Assembly (NCBI GenBank): GCA_026395515.1
Contig: JAPLYN010000001.1
Coordinates: forward strand, 124,001 to 188,000
Length of the DNA stretch: 64,000 bases
Source of the DNA: Candidatus Peregrinibacteria bacterium
GTDB taxonomy: Bacteria; Patescibacteriota; Gracilibacteria; UBA1369; LOWO2-01-FULL-3
Direction of reading: 5' to 3'
Within the stretch, counting starts at the first letter, position 1, and every line of letters begins with the position of its first letter. The translations under genes were made by a program, and so were the position numbers. The notes below the pieces were generated by a model. It searched no databases. It was not told the DNA's origin and was given only the letters and a program-made list of their open reading frames with translations. Shown here piece after piece: positions 17,004 through 26,020 of the stretch.

Positions 17004-18155
17004 ATGAAACTTACGAATCTAAAACTCGAGAATTTCCGCAACTACAAGAAATTTAATTACGATTTTCCTAAAGACAAGGAGTTAATAGTGATTGTGGGGC
17101 CAAACGGCACCGGCAAAACTAATTTTCTCGAAGCCATTTATTTACTTTCTCTAGGAAAGTCATTTCGCTCTTTGGTACACGATGATCTTGTTGGCTGGGA
17201 TAATGAGTATTTGCGCTGCACAGCAAATGCCACCATAGATAAGGAAGACTGTCATCTGGAAGTTTTTTATTCCACCGCTCCCACACGTCGCAAAAATTTC
17301 AAAAAGAATGGAGTGAATCTGAAAAACAGTGAATATCTTGGCAATTTACTCACTGTGCTTTTTCATCCCGAAGATTTGAATATGCTTTATTTGAATCCAT
17401 CTTTACGCCGTCGTTATATGGATATCGTTCTTTCTCAAACCGATAAAAATTACCTTCTCTCTCTTTCTAATTATAAAAAGGCTCTCAAGCAACGCAACGC
17501 TCTTCTCGGCCAACTCCGAGATGCTTATTTTGATAATGCTAAAGATTCTTCCCAAGAAGCTCTAAAAAACGACCTTGCCGCTTGGGATGAAGAGATCGTG
17601 GAATATGGCACTCCAATTATTACAAAAAGACTAGAATTTACAGCATTTCTAAACAAGCATATTGAAAAAATTTACTCCTCAATTTCCGGAGAAAAAGAAA
17701 GAATTTCTATCGAGTACCAGGCGACGTCAGTCGCCAAACAAAGACTTGAAGGTATTCCACTTAATTTTAATATCTCTGCCAATTATGCGGAGACTCTCAT
17801 TGCTCGTAAAAAAAGTGATACCTTTAAAGCCGAAACTAGCACGGGTCCTCATCGCGACGATCTTTATTTCTTCATTAATGGAAAAAATATTTGCGCTTCC
17901 GCCTCTCGTGGGGAATTTCGCACACTGCTCCTTGCTCTTAAACTAGCCGAAATCGAGTACATCAAAGAAAAGACCGGCAAAAATCCTATTCTTCTCTTGG
18001 ATGATGTCTTCTCCGAACTCGATCGTAAGCGCCAAGTCCATCTTCTAAAATCCATCCAAGATTGTCAGACCATCATCACTACTTGCGACACCTCCAGTCT
18101 TGATGATTTACCGGCTAACAAAGTCGTATTTTTCGCTACAGATAGTCATGAATAA
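17004..18155 (+). CDS. recF: DNA replication/repair ATPase RecF
   Basis: A 383-residue SMC-like ATPase. It starts MKLTNLKLENFRNY, with Walker A GPNGTGKT at 32-39, GKSFRS, a signature helix SASRGEFRTLLLALKLAE near 300, and Walker B/D-loop PILLLDDVFSELD at about 328-340. RecF loads RecA at single-strand gaps together with RecO and RecR. The signature reads SRGEFR where most RecF have S-x-G-Q-x-R; the Gly and the trailing Arg are kept. It is not next to dnaA or dnaN. It is divergent from thrS. Confidence 0.95.
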   Translation: MKLTNLKLENFRNYKKFNYDFPKDKELIVIVGPNGTGKTNFLEAIYLLSLGKSFRSLVHDDLVGWDNEYLRCTANATIDKEDCHLEVFYSTAPTRRKNFKKNGVNLKNSEYLGNLLTVLFHPEDLNMLYLNPSLRRRYMDIVLSQTDKNYLLSLSNYKKALKQRNALLGQLRDAYFDNAKDSSQEALKNDLAAWDEEIVEYGTPIITKRLEFTAFLNKHIEKIYSSISGEKERISIEYQATSVAKQRLEGIPLNFNISANYAETLIARKKSDTFKAETSTGPHRDDLYFFINGKNICASASRGEFRTLLLALKLAEIEYIKEKTGKNPILLLDDVFSELDRKRQVHLLKSIQDCQTIITTCDTSSLDDLPANKVVFFATDSHE

Positions 18156-18170
18156 TTGATGATAGCGTCG

Positions 18171-18199
18171 TTGCTAAAGTCTATTAATTGTGATATAAT
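18171..18199 (+). promoter_or_regulatory. Promoter for the PrsW-family gene
   Basis: TTGCTA (18171-18176), a 17-bp spacer, perfect TATAAT (18194-18199). It lies 47 bp before the start codon. Confidence 0.65.
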
Positions 18200-18246
18200 A
18201 TACAAAAGGCCAATAAAAGGTCTTTAAGTACAAAAAACAAAAATAA

Positions 18247-19155
18247 ATGCCTCAGATATTACAAATTATAGGATCAATTCTCCTAGCAGCCGTGCCTGCT
18301 ATGATTTGGGGTAATATTTTTTATCATAAGAGTCCGGAGAAGCGTAGTTTCACGGTTCTCACTTTCATAATGGGAGCTTTAGCGGTATTCCCTATTTTAA
18401 TTTACAAGTTTAGTTGGCAGTTTTTCCCTTGGATGAACGCTTTTAAATATGCGAATTACTATAGAGACGATGTCATCGGATTTTCTCACGCCATTGTCCT
18501 TCCTTTGAGTATTATTATTACTTTCATGCTTGTAGGTATTATTGAGGAAACTATGAAGTTTAGTTCTGTAAAAATTGTTGATGACGATGAGATCAAAAAT
18601 ATTGATGATTCTATCGAATTTTTTATTCTTGCCGCACTTGGATTTGCCTTCACCGAAAACATTCTTTATTTCTATAATATTTGGCTTGTAGAAGGACCTT
18701 CTCATCTTTTGATGCCTTTCTTATTCAGATCTTGTTTCTCTACTTTTGCGCACTTACTTTTCTCTGGTTTACTCGGTTATTATTATGGCGTTGCCCATTT
18801 TGCTACACCAATCCTTCAGGAAGAAATGCGCGCAAAAAATAGTTTTTGGACGAGACTCCCTCGCAAATTATTATTCTTCAAGAAAGACGTCCTATTTTAT
18901 CAGGAAAAATTGCTCGAAGGTTTGATTTTAGCAGTTGGTCTTCACGCTTTATTCAATATCTTCCTAGAGATGGGAATTACTTTTATGATCGTTCCGTTCT
19001 TGGTAGGTGGATATGTGACACTTACTTATCTTCTCGATCTTAAAGAAAATCATAAGAATTACGGCAAATTATATAACTACGTTCGTAACCATCCTCATAA
19101 ATCTGGTGTCTACTTCAAACGTAATGCATTGGCTGAACAAGTAAGTTCAAATTAA
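18247..19155 (+). CDS. PrsW-family intramembrane metalloprotease
   Basis: A 302-residue protein with about eight hydrophobic segments. The family motifs appear in order: EETMK (Glu100, Glu101, Lys104), FAFTEN (Glu137), HLLFS (His169) and HALFN (His233). This is the PrsW/CPBP-like set of glutamates and histidines that forms the membrane-embedded active site. In Bacillus, PrsW cleaves the anti-sigma factor RsiW; the substrate here is unknown and no sigma/anti-sigma pair lies nearby. It has its own strong promoter. Confidence 0.88.
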   Translation: MPQILQIIGSILLAAVPAMIWGNIFYHKSPEKRSFTVLTFIMGALAVFPILIYKFSWQFFPWMNAFKYANYYRDDVIGFSHAIVLPLSIIITFMLVGIIEETMKFSSVKIVDDDEIKNIDDSIEFFILAALGFAFTENILYFYNIWLVEGPSHLLMPFLFRSCFSTFAHLLFSGLLGYYYGVAHFATPILQEEMRAKNSFWTRLPRKLLFFKKDVLFYQEKLLEGLILAVGLHALFNIFLEMGITFMIVPFLVGGYVTLTYLLDLKENHKNYGKLYNYVRNHPHKSGVYFKRNALAEQVSSN

Positions 19156-19172
19156 GAATTGAATTTAAGTAC

Positions 19173-19201
19173 TTGAAAAAGCTTTTACGACATGTTAAAC
19201 T
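19173..19201 (+). promoter_or_regulatory. Promoter for uvrA
   Basis: TTGAAA (19173-19178), a 17-bp spacer, TAAACT (19196-19201), ending 36 bp before ATG 19238. No LexA-type box was recognised beside it. Confidence 0.45.
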
Positions 19202-19237
19202 CTCGGCTTGCGTAATAGCGTAAAGTCCAATTTAAAT

Positions 19238-22147
19238 ATGTCCCACGATAAAATCATCGTTACAGGTGCAAAATTGCACAATTTGAAGAATATCAATGTT
19301 GAGATTCCAAAAAACAAGTTTACTGTAGTAACAGGACTTTCCGGTTCTGGTAAGTCTACTTTAGCTTTTGATACCATTTATGCAGAGGGGCAAAGACGTT
19401 ACGTAGAAAGTCTTTCTACTTACGCTCGTAACTTCTTGCAGTTAATGGAGAAACCAGATGTAGATAACATCGAAGGACTTTCTCCAGCTATTTCTATTGA
19501 TCAGAAATCTGCTCCAAGGAATCCACGTTCTACTGTGGGTACAGTTACTGAAATATATGATTATCTTCGTCTTCTTTTCGCTAAAGTGGGAACTCCTCAC
19601 TGTCCGGAATGTGGCCGCCCAATCGAGCGCCAGACTGCTCAGCAAATTTTGGAAGAAGTTTGCAGTATGAAAGAGGGGACTAAGATTTTGATTATGTCTC
19701 CAATGATTCGTGATCGTAAAGGTCAGCATACTAAAGTTATTGATAAGATTAAAAAAGAAGGTTTTGTGCGTGTGAGAGTTGATGGAGAAGTACTTTCTGT
19801 ACTTGAGATTCCAGAATTAGACGAAAACAAGAAACATAATATTGAAGTGGTTGTAGATCGTGTGGTTATCAAAGACCTCGAGAAAAAGTCTCAGACTCTT
19901 TCTACTGGAGAGGTGATTGATATCCCAAATCCAAGCCGTACTCGTCTTGCTGATTCTATTGAAACTGCACTGAAATTCGGTGAAGGTTTGGTGATGATCG
20001 GTAATCACGATACTGGCAAAGATAAGATCTATTCAGAGCACTTTGCTTGTCCTACCTGTCATGTAAGTATTCCGGAAATTGCTCCGAGAAATTTTTCTTT
20101 CAATAGTCCACATGGTGCTTGTCAGGAATGTCATGGTCTTGGTACAAAACTAGAAATTGATCCTGAATTAGTGATTCCAAATCCAAATCTTACTTTGGCC
20201 GAAGGTGCGATTATGCCTTGGTCTACTACTACATCTCATCTCGCTTGGTATAACAGAATTCTTGAGAGCGTAGCAAAGGCTCACAAGTTTTCCATGAATA
20301 CTCCAATTAAGAAGCTTTCTCCTGAGGCGATGAAGATCGTTCTTAATGGAGATAAAGATAGAAAATATACAGTTGAAATTGGCAATTCTGATCCCGATCC
20401 GGATGAAGAACCTACAGGTCATTTTAGTGGTAAATACGAAACTAGTTTTGAAGGTGTAATTCCAAATCTTGAGCGTCGCTTCTTGGAAACTGAATCCGAC
20501 TATGTGAGAAAGAAAATTGAAGGATATATGCGTATTCTTGAATGTCCATCTTGTCATGGTAAACGTTTGAAGCCGGAAATTTTAGCGATAAAAATTGCTG
20601 AAATGTCTATCATCGACGTTACTGAGTTATCTGTAATGAAAGCTCTAAATTACTTCCAGAGCCTTAAGCTTACTCCAATGAAACAGGAGATTGCTCGTCA
20701 GATTACTCATGAAGTTTGCAATCGTTTGCGCTTCTTGGAGAATGTGGGACTTTCTTATCTTACTTTGAATCGTACAGCTAATACTCTTTCAGGAGGTGAG
20801 GCTCAGCGTATTCGTCTCGCTACTCAGATTGGATCTCGTCTTTCAGGCGTAATTTACGTACTAGATGAGCCAAGTATTGGTCTTCACCAAAATGATAATG
20901 ATAAATTAATTAAGACTTTGATTTCCCTTCGTGATCTTGGAAATACTGTAATCGTTGTGGAGCACGATGTAGATACTATGCTTGCTGCTGATTATATTCT
21001 TGATATTGGTCCTGGTGCTGGAAAGAACGGAGGAAATGTAGTTGCTGCTGGTACTCCTGCGGAAATCATGAAGAATCCAAATTCTATTACTGGTAAATAT
21101 TTATCTGGAGAAATAGAGGTAGAAGTGCCAAAAAAGCGTCGTAAGGGAAATGGCAAAAAACTCACATTATCAGGTTGTACAGAGCATAATTTGAAGGACG
21201 TTACAGTGGAATTTCCATTGGGAATGTTTATCGGTGTTACTGGAGTTTCCGGCTCAGGGAAATCTACTTTGATTAATGATATCCTCGTTAGGAGAGTTTC
21301 TAAAGAAGTATATGGTTCAAAAACCGCTCCTGGTGCACACAAAGACCTTAAAGGAGTAGAAAATATTGATAAGATTATTAATATTGATCAGTCTCCAATT
21401 GGACGTACTCCACGTTCAAATCCTGCTACTTATACTGGTGTATTTACAGATATACGCGACATGTTTGCTCAGACTCCGGAATCTAAACTTCGTGGATATA
21501 AATCCGGTCGTTTCAGCTTTAATGTGAAGGGTGGACGTTGTGAAGCTTGTGCCGGTGATGGTATCAAGAAAATAGAGATGCACTTCTTGCCTGATATTTA
21601 CGTGCCTTGCGAATCTTGTAAGGGTAAGAGATATAATAATGAAGCTCTTGAAATCAGATATAGAAATAAGAATATTCACGAAGTTTTGGAAATGACTGTT
21701 GAAGAAGCTTTGGATTTCTTTACTTCAATTCCGTCAATTAAAACTAAGCTTCAGACTTTGCATGAAGTAGGTCTTGGTTATATCCATTTGGGTCAATCGG
21801 CAACTACTTTGTCAGGAGGTGAGGCTCAGCGTATTAAGCTCGCTACTGAATTATCTAAGCGTTCTACAGGAAAAACACTCTACGTTCTCGATGAGCCGAC
21901 CACAGGTCTGCACTTCGAAGATGTGAAGCGTTTGCTTAGCGTATTACAGCAATTAGTGGACAAAGGTAACACTGTGCTCGTTATCGAACACAACCTCGAC
22001 GTAATCAAATCTGTTGATCATATAATAGATATGGGTCCAGAAGGTGGAGACAAAGGTGGTACGATGATTGCCAAAGGTACGCCAGAAGAGCTTATTAAGG
22101 TAAAAGAATCTTATACAGGAATGTGGTTGAAGAAGATTTTGAAATAA
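19238..22147 (+). CDS. uvrA: Excinuclease ABC subunit A
   Basis: 969 residues from ATG 19238 ([19 protein letters not shown]). Two ABC ATPase modules carry Walker A GLSGSGKS at 33-40 and GVSGSGKS near 672, and two signature segments [12 protein letters not shown] and [12 protein letters not shown], each followed by VLDEPS/T. Zinc modules are visible ([15 protein letters not shown] and [16 protein letters not shown]). UvrA finds bulky DNA damage and loads UvrB in nucleotide excision repair. Length and order are normal. An upstream in-frame start at 19208 would overlap the probable transcription start and is not preferred. Confidence 0.97.
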   Translation: MSHDKIIVTGAKLHNLKNINVEIPKNKFTVVTGLSGSGKSTLAFDTIYAEGQRRYVESLSTYARNFLQLMEKPDVDNIEGLSPAISIDQKSAPRNPRSTVGTVTEIYDYLRLLFAKVGTPHCPECGRPIERQTAQQILEEVCSMKEGTKILIMSPMIRDRKGQHTKVIDKIKKEGFVRVRVDGEVLSVLEIPELDENKKHNIEVVVDRVVIKDLEKKSQTLSTGEVIDIPNPSRTRLADSIETALKFGEGLVMIGNHDTGKDKIYSEHFACPTCHVSIPEIAPRNFSFNSPHGACQECHGLGTKLEIDPELVIPNPNLTLAEGAIMPWSTTTSHLAWYNRILESVAKAHKFSMNTPIKKLSPEAMKIVLNGDKDRKYTVEIGNSDPDPDEEPTGHFSGKYETSFEGVIPNLERRFLETESDYVRKKIEGYMRILECPSCHGKRLKPEILAIKIAEMSIIDVTELSVMKALNYFQSLKLTPMKQEIARQITHEVCNRLRFLENVGLSYLTLNRTANTLSGGEAQRIRLATQIGSRLSGVIYVLDEPSIGLHQNDNDKLIKTLISLRDLGNTVIVVEHDVDTMLAADYILDIGPGAGKNGGNVVAAGTPAEIMKNPNSITGKYLSGEIEVEVPKKRRKGNGKKLTLSGCTEHNLKDVTVEFPLGMFIGVTGVSGSGKSTLINDILVRRVSKEVYGSKTAPGAHKDLKGVENIDKIINIDQSPIGRTPRSNPATYTGVFTDIRDMFAQTPESKLRGYKSGRFSFNVKGGRCEACAGDGIKKIEMHFLPDIYVPCESCKGKRYNNEALEIRYRNKNIHEVLEMTVEEALDFFTSIPSIKTKLQTLHEVGLGYIHLGQSATTLSGGEAQRIKLATELSKRSTGKTLYVLDEPTTGLHFEDVKRLLSVLQQLVDKGNTVLVIEHNLDVIKSVDHIIDMGPEGGDKGGTMIAKGTPEELIKVKESYTGMWLKKILK

Positions 22148-22161
22148 TAAATGAACAACAA

Positions 22162-22194
22162 AAAGGCCTCCTATCTCTAGGAAGCCTTTTTTAA
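22162..22194 (+). terminator. Terminator after uvrA, probably bidirectional
   Basis: AAGGC-C-TCC pairs with GGA-A-GCCTT around an 8-nt loop, with an A run before and a T run after. It lies between the convergent uvrA and SLH genes and can serve both. Confidence 0.75.
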
Positions 22195-22200
22195 TGGAAT

Positions 22201-23544
22201 TTATTTCTGTTGTAGGCTTTTAAGCTTTGAAATTTCTACAATCATTTTAGCAAACTCTGATCTTGATGTTTTTCTGAATGGGCGGAAATTTCCGTCTTGG
22301 TAACCGATCACTATTCCTTTTGATTGAGCATAATTGAGATATTTTGAGTACCATGATTCGTCATTCGTATCTTTAAATGTTGCCGCTGTTTTAGGTGTGA
22401 TTCTTATTTTAGCAGCTCTTAATAATAGTTTTATAGCATCTCCTCTTGAAATAAATGAAGTCGGCTGGAATTTACCATCGCTATAACCGCTGATTAAATG
22501 AGCATTTTTTGCCGCAGTGATATATGGCGCATCCCAATCTGTTATTTCCACATCAATAAATGGTTTTTTTGTGACTTTCTTTGGTAATGGAATTCTGTAA
22601 GCTTGTACTATCACTTTTACTAATTCTGCTCTGCGAATTCTTGTATCTGGATCAAAAGTTCCATCTTGTAAGCCTACTAGAATGCCTCTCAATCTCAATT
22701 CTTCTACGTAGCCCTCTGACCAATGAGTTTCCACATCTTTAAATGGAGGAGCTATCTTCTTAGGAAGACGCTTAGTTGTTTTTGCTACTGGAGTAGGTTT
22801 TGGTGCAGGTTTAGGAGATTCAAGAGTTGTGATTGTGTAAGTAACTGTTGTAGTGCCGTCTTGAGCTGTAACAACCAATTTATCTCCTGTTTTTACTGGA
22901 TCTTGAAGTCCACTGTCGTTCCAGATCTGATTAGGCTCATCTTTGGCAAGGCTTGCGAGAAAATTAGCTTTAGAAGTGCCAAATGGTACTCTAGTAATTG
23001 TTTCTTCTACTTTGCCATTTGCGCCCACTCCGTATGTACCAAAAGGGGAGATAGTAGCCACGCTGCTAGAGAATTGAAGGACTTTTATAGTGAATACCTT
23101 TGTCTCTGTAATTGCGCCCTTTTTGATAGTTGCGAATAGTGGAATTGTAGCATCTCCAGCTCCATGTAATGGTCTCACTACGGTCTGTCCATCGTGACTT
23201 ACCACCGTATAGTCTGAAGAGGTCCAACTAATTGTTGAGCCATTTACTCCTGTAGTTGGAAGTGTAGCTAATGCAGTAACTACATGCTCTAGATCAGTAT
23301 TTAGCCCTTTGATTGTCTCGCTAGTGAGAGCCTCTTTATCAGCAGCTACTAAATTTGGGTCATTATCAGCCGAAGTTAATGTAGGTATAGGAAGGGGAGT
23401 AGTTTCTAAAATTGCAGGAGCCGGAGTAGGGGCGATAGTGTCCGCCATTGCTACTGGTATCATTCCAATACTTGTTAGGACTATGGAGATTGCCAGCATG
23501 GAGCTAGTCAATTTTTCCAACTTGCTGGACGATTTAGCGTTCAT
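22201..23544 (-). CDS. Secreted SLH-domain protein with atrophied Ig-like domain
   Basis: A 447-residue exported protein. A signal peptide spans about 1-35 (ending PVAMA). A region at about 70-155 has the pattern of bacterial Ig-like domains (GSTISWTSSDYTVVSHDG, then KVFTIKVL). A second beta domain at about 160-245 ends TTVTYTIT. A Pro/Lys linker leads to three SLH domains (about 262-445), each with FxD, a GxxxGYxDGxFxP-type turn and a RAE/RGD/RSE motif. SLH triplets bind pyruvylated or similar secondary cell-wall polymers and hold S-layer proteins on the cell. It is convergent with uvrA. Confidence 0.9.
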   Translation of the reverse strand: MNAKSSSKLEKLTSSMLAISIVLTSIGMIPVAMADTIAPTPAPAILETTPLPIPTLTSADNDPNLVAADKEALTSETIKGLNTDLEHVVTALATLPTTGVNGSTISWTSSDYTVVSHDGQTVVRPLHGAGDATIPLFATIKKGAITETKVFTIKVLQFSSSVATISPFGTYGVGANGKVEETITRVPFGTSKANFLASLAKDEPNQIWNDSGLQDPVKTGDKLVVTAQDGTTTVTYTITTLESPKPAPKPTPVAKTTKRLPKKIAPPFKDVETHWSEGYVEELRLRGILVGLQDGTFDPDTRIRRAELVKVIVQAYRIPLPKKVTKKPFIDVEITDWDAPYITAAKNAHLISGYSDGKFQPTSFISRGDAIKLLLRAAKIRITPKTAATFKDTNDESWYSKYLNYAQSKGIVIGYQDGNFRPFRKTSRSEFAKMIVEISKLKSLQQK

Positions 23545-23740
23545 AAGAAGATATTATTAAATACGAGGTCGAACTATAATACTTTTATTAAAACTGGCAA
23601 GCTTTCGGGGGTAGGTTTTTCAACAAGTAGCTTGATTGAAGATGCACTTTATTTTACTACTCTATAGGTTCCGAGTATTTGATCTGATAAATTAATATTT
23701 TCTCCTTATAGGTTTTTTCTAGTTTTAGGGACGTCTTTAG

Positions 23741-24102
23741 GTAGATTTAATAAAGTTTAATATAATTTAGTCACATTGAGTTTAGTTTAATTTTTATTAA
23801 TGGTGGTGAATAGCTGCCTCTCGATGGTTGATGAAGTTTAATAAAATACGATAAAGTTTAATTAAGTTTATTAAAATATAAAACATTTAGATCAAACGTC
23901 TATACTTTAGCCTAAAGTTTAATTAAATATAATCAACTTGCCAAAACTCTTGCAAAGTTGCGTAAGTTGTGGTAAGTTTGGCGCACGAAAAAAGTTCGAC
24001 ACAAAGTTCATTGAAAACAAGAAGAATATTGAAAACTGCCCTGAAAAGTGCTAAAATTTAAATAGCTTTAATAAAGTTTAATAAAGTTGCTTAAGTTTTA
24101 AT
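23741..24102 (+). repeat. Array of same-orientation AAGTTTAAT direct repeats with ~10-bp phasing
   Basis: Within 360 bp AAGTT occurs 13 times on the plus strand (first bases at 23753, 23834, 23854, 23864, 23915, 23955, 23964, 23974, 23992, 24004, 24074, 24084, 24093) and about once in the other direction. The core AGTTTAAT is exact six times. Neighbouring copies are often 9-10 bp apart, one helical turn (unit TAATAAAGTT, twice in tandem at 24071-24090). A 15-bp palindrome (23904-23918) overlaps one copy. It sits directly upstream of a BldC/Xis-like winged-helix gene. Proteins of that fold can bind direct repeats head to tail, so this is probably a nucleoprotein-filament site (autoregulation, segregation or replication). 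Confidence 0.75.
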
Positions 24103-24106
24103 CCAC

Positions 24107-24124
24107 TCCGGCCGCTAGGCCGGA
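24107..24124 (+). promoter_or_regulatory. GC-rich hairpin just before the BldC-like start codon
   Basis: TCCGGCC/GGCCGGA with a GCTA loop makes a perfect 7-bp stem, 16 nt before the ATG. No T run follows on either strand, so it is not a terminator. It is the most GC-rich spot in an AT-rich region and may control translation or mark a transcript end. Confidence 0.5.
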
Positions 24125-24140
24125 AAAATCAAAAATTCCT

Positions 24141-24464
24141 ATGATTGAGAAATTTCTGACCACAGAGCAAGTTGCAAATATTCTTCAGGTCCATCCCTTT
24201 ACCATCTTGAAATTTCTCAAGGCAGGTAAGCTCCGGGGTGTGAAGCTTGGTAGGGTATATCGCATCAAAGAAAGTGATGTTCAAGCATTCCTTGAGTCTC
24301 GTATGACAAGGAGCGCTAGACTCAATGAGATGGCAGAAATGATCCAACCAGAGACACAACCGGAATTACAAGCTGTTGAAGATGAAATTTCAAAAGATCA
24401 AAATCTCTATACTCTGAGGAAAGATGATAACGGTGAGGATGGATTGCCTCACTACATCATCTAA
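24141..24464 (+). CDS. BldC/excisionase-type winged helix-turn-helix protein
   Basis: A 107-residue DNA-binding protein. Residues 5-52 form a MerR/Xis-type winged helix: LTTEQVANILQVHPFTILKF (first helices and turn), AGKLRGVKLGRVYRI (wing) and ESDVQAFL. The order matches the excisionase-family domain and Streptomyces BldC. The remaining 55 residues are acidic and Gln/Glu-rich without known domain. BldC and phage lambda Xis bind direct repeats as head-to-tail filaments, which fits the repeat array immediately upstream. A 56-residue zinc ribbon gene follows by 12 bp, probably co-transcribed. No integrase is nearby, so a role in excision is not supported. Confidence 0.88.
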   Translation: MIEKFLTTEQVANILQVHPFTILKFLKAGKLRGVKLGRVYRIKESDVQAFLESRMTRSARLNEMAEMIQPETQPELQAVEDEISKDQNLYTLRKDDNGEDGLPHYII

Positions 24465-24476
24465 TAAATTTAAATA

Positions 24477-24647
24477 ATGATTATTCACTGCCTCTCCTGT
24501 GGAAAATCAATCTCGAGTCACGGTCACTGTTGCCCATATTGCACGTCTGAATTGAGCGACCTTACCTATGAATTCAACGGGATTGAAGAGAAGGCCAACC
24601 TCAAAGAGCGAATGAGGAATATGGTCTTCGGATTAGTACACAAATAA
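24477..24647 (+). CDS. Small zinc-ribbon protein (56 aa)
   Basis: The reading frame begins MIIHCLSCGKSISSHGHCCP, then YC, so two CxxC knuckles (Cys5/Cys8 and Cys19/Cys22, with an extra Cys18 and several His) form a rubredoxin-like zinc ribbon. A charged tail follows (GIEEKANLKERMRNMVFG). It starts 12 bp after the BldC-like stop and ends TAA, with a terminator downstream. Small zinc ribbons of this type often assist DNA- or RNA-binding partners, but no function can be assigned. Its tight link to the winged-helix gene suggests one module. Confidence 0.7.
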   Translation: MIIHCLSCGKSISSHGHCCPYCTSELSDLTYEFNGIEEKANLKERMRNMVFGLVHK

Positions 24648-24656
24648 AAAAACGCC

Positions 24657-24796
24657 CTAGAAAAGCCTTTAGTACTAAACCTTGAGAGGTCTCATGGCCC
24701 GGTCAGCCTTAAATGACTCTAAAAACGTTAATAAACCTATTTTAAAAAACTTCAATTGCCCTTTAGTTCGTGCCCACGAACTATACTAGAAAAGCC
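24657..24796. repeat. Segment with three inverted repeats flanked by an 11-bp direct repeat
   Basis: CTAGAAAAGCC occurs at 24657-24667 and 24786-24796. Between them lie TTTAGTACTAAA (24668-24679, perfect), TGAGA-GG-TCTCA (24683-24694) and a 20-bp inverted repeat TAGTTCGTG-CC-CACGAACTA (24764-24783). No coding sequence was seen. It may be a structured 3' region of the zinc-ribbon transcript or a protein-binding site. Confidence 0.6.
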
Positions 24797-24801
24797 CTAA
24801 G

Positions 24802-24831
24802 AACTCCCCGGTCTTGCCAGGGGGTTTTTAT
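24802..24831 (+). terminator. Terminator after the BldC-like/zinc-ribbon genes
   Basis: AAC-T-CCCC (24802-24809) pairs with GGGG-G-GTT, followed by a T run. It ends plus-strand transcription before the convergent giant-protein operon. Confidence 0.8.
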
Positions 24832-24859
24832 TTTGTACTCAAATATTAACAAAGTCGTC

Positions 24860-26020
24860 TTACTCTTTGCACTGTCTATCTTTGATCTTCGTCGTAAGGC
24901 TAAGAACTTGGTTTAGAGGCGAGAAAGTAGTTTCGATGATTTCCAGTGTGCCATCATCTGCTCCGCCTGTCTGGCGACCATCCAGTGCATTAATAAACTG
25001 TTCCATACCTCCATCAGCCGCTGATTTATATTTAGAATCAAAATCTGCTCTAACTTGAGAAATATCTTTTTCCATAATGTACTGTTCTTGAGCACTCGTA
25101 GTGATATTTGCGTATTGGCTTTGAGTTAAACCGCTACCATTAGTAATATGAGTATCAAGATAGTTTTTTGCTTCATCTAGAGCATTTGTGGCAGTAGTGC
25201 CATTTACGGTAACTTGCCCAAATGATTTTACATATTCAAATACGCTTTCATCTGTGGTGAACAACTCCACGAATTTTATAGTCTTCATTTCATTCCATAA
25301 AGAAGGACCTTTTCCGTTTCCATCAGCGCCAATAGCTTTGCCAGCATCTTTCAATCCCGCTGCATCATCTTTAAAGAATTTAACCAATTCATTCCACTTT
25401 TTGCCAACCTCTTCCCATGGGCTCTTTGTACATTCTAGATATTGAGATTTTCTATCAGAGTATTTGCTTTCAAGTTTCAAAAATAATAGATCAAATTCAG
25501 CCTGTGTCATGAAACTTTCACTAACATATTTAGCCATCATATCATTATATATTTGATCCCTTGGAACCACTGCTGCATCTCTAAATACTGATGTATGTGC
25601 CGGTACCGGTAGTCTTCCCAATAATCCAGTATCAACAATATGTCTCGCATAATAAATTTCCACCATAATTTTTTGGTAGGCTTTCTTTAATTGAGGTACT
25701 GCCTGATTATTACAAGTTAAGAAGGCATCTCTTATTGAAGATCTTATTTTATCTTCCTGTTTTATTAAAGTGTAAACATCATTACTTTGGCACTGATTTC
25801 TACTTAAAATATCATTCCAAGGTTCTACAATTCCCTCCTTAAAACTATCAGCTGAAATAAGCGTTTTAAGAAAAGCTAGGAAGTCTATATTTCCTTTCTG
25901 AATACAGCGAGCAACACTTAAATTACCATTGCTGTCCTGCGTCGCTGGATCGGCATACGCAACACTGTTGTTTATTAACAACATTAAGCCAATACTAATT
26001 ATGATTTTATACTTTTTCAT
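24860..26020 (-). CDS. Exported hypothetical protein (386 aa), last gene of the giant-protein operon
   Basis: Not recognised. A signal peptide spans about 1-24 (ending VAYADP). The mature part is helical, with at least five Cys (about residues 39, 77, 103, 197 and 384), suited to disulphides outside the cell. It ends DRQCKE. It lies directly after the 604-residue gene (start 26020, upstream stop at 26021) and is the fifth of five consecutive minus-strand genes with almost no gaps, so it is very likely co-expressed with the giant surface protein. Confidence 0.75.
   Translation of the reverse strand: MKKYKIIISIGLMLLINNSVAYADPATQDSNGNLSVARCIQKGNIDFLAFLKTLISADSFKEGIVEPWNDILSRNQCQSNDVYTLIKQEDKIRSSIRDAFLTCNNQAVPQLKKAYQKIMVEIYYARHIVDTGLLGRLPVPAHTSVFRDAAVVPRDQIYNDMMAKYVSESFMTQAEFDLLFLKLESKYSDRKSQYLECTKSPWEEVGKKWNELVKFFKDDAAGLKDAGKAIGADGNGKGPSLWNEMKTIKFVELFTTDESVFEYVKSFGQVTVNGTTATNALDEAKNYLDTHITNGSGLTQSQYANITTSAQEQYIMEKDISQVRADFDSKYKSAADGGMEQFINALDGRQTGGADDGTLEIIETTFSPLNQVLSLTTKIKDRQCKE

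Larger units (their letters stand above)
23545..24140. other. 596-bp noncoding region upstream of the BldC-like gene
   Basis: No gene was seen on either strand. The right two thirds hold an array of AAGTT-centred direct repeats. The left third is plain AT-rich sequence with two copies of TATAGGTT and presumably the minus-strand promoter of the SLH gene, which could not be placed with confidence. Confidence 0.7.

Noticed and set aside
16931-17041. Longer N-terminus for ThrRS reaching into recF
   Set aside because: The added 37 residues have no ThrRS similarity and overlap the conserved recF start; ATG 16930 fits the editing domain.
23741-24102. Repeat array read as a chromosomal oriC or plasmid iterons
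   Set aside because: No DnaA-box cluster, no dnaA/dnaN or rep gene nearby, and flanking genes point towards the array instead of away from it.
23741-24102. CRISPR array
   Set aside because: Repeats are only 8-12 bp, spaced about one helical turn in places, with no constant spacers and no cas genes.
23545-24140. A dif/Xer recombination site
   Set aside because: No 28-bp sequence with the two Xer half-sites could be recognised by eye.
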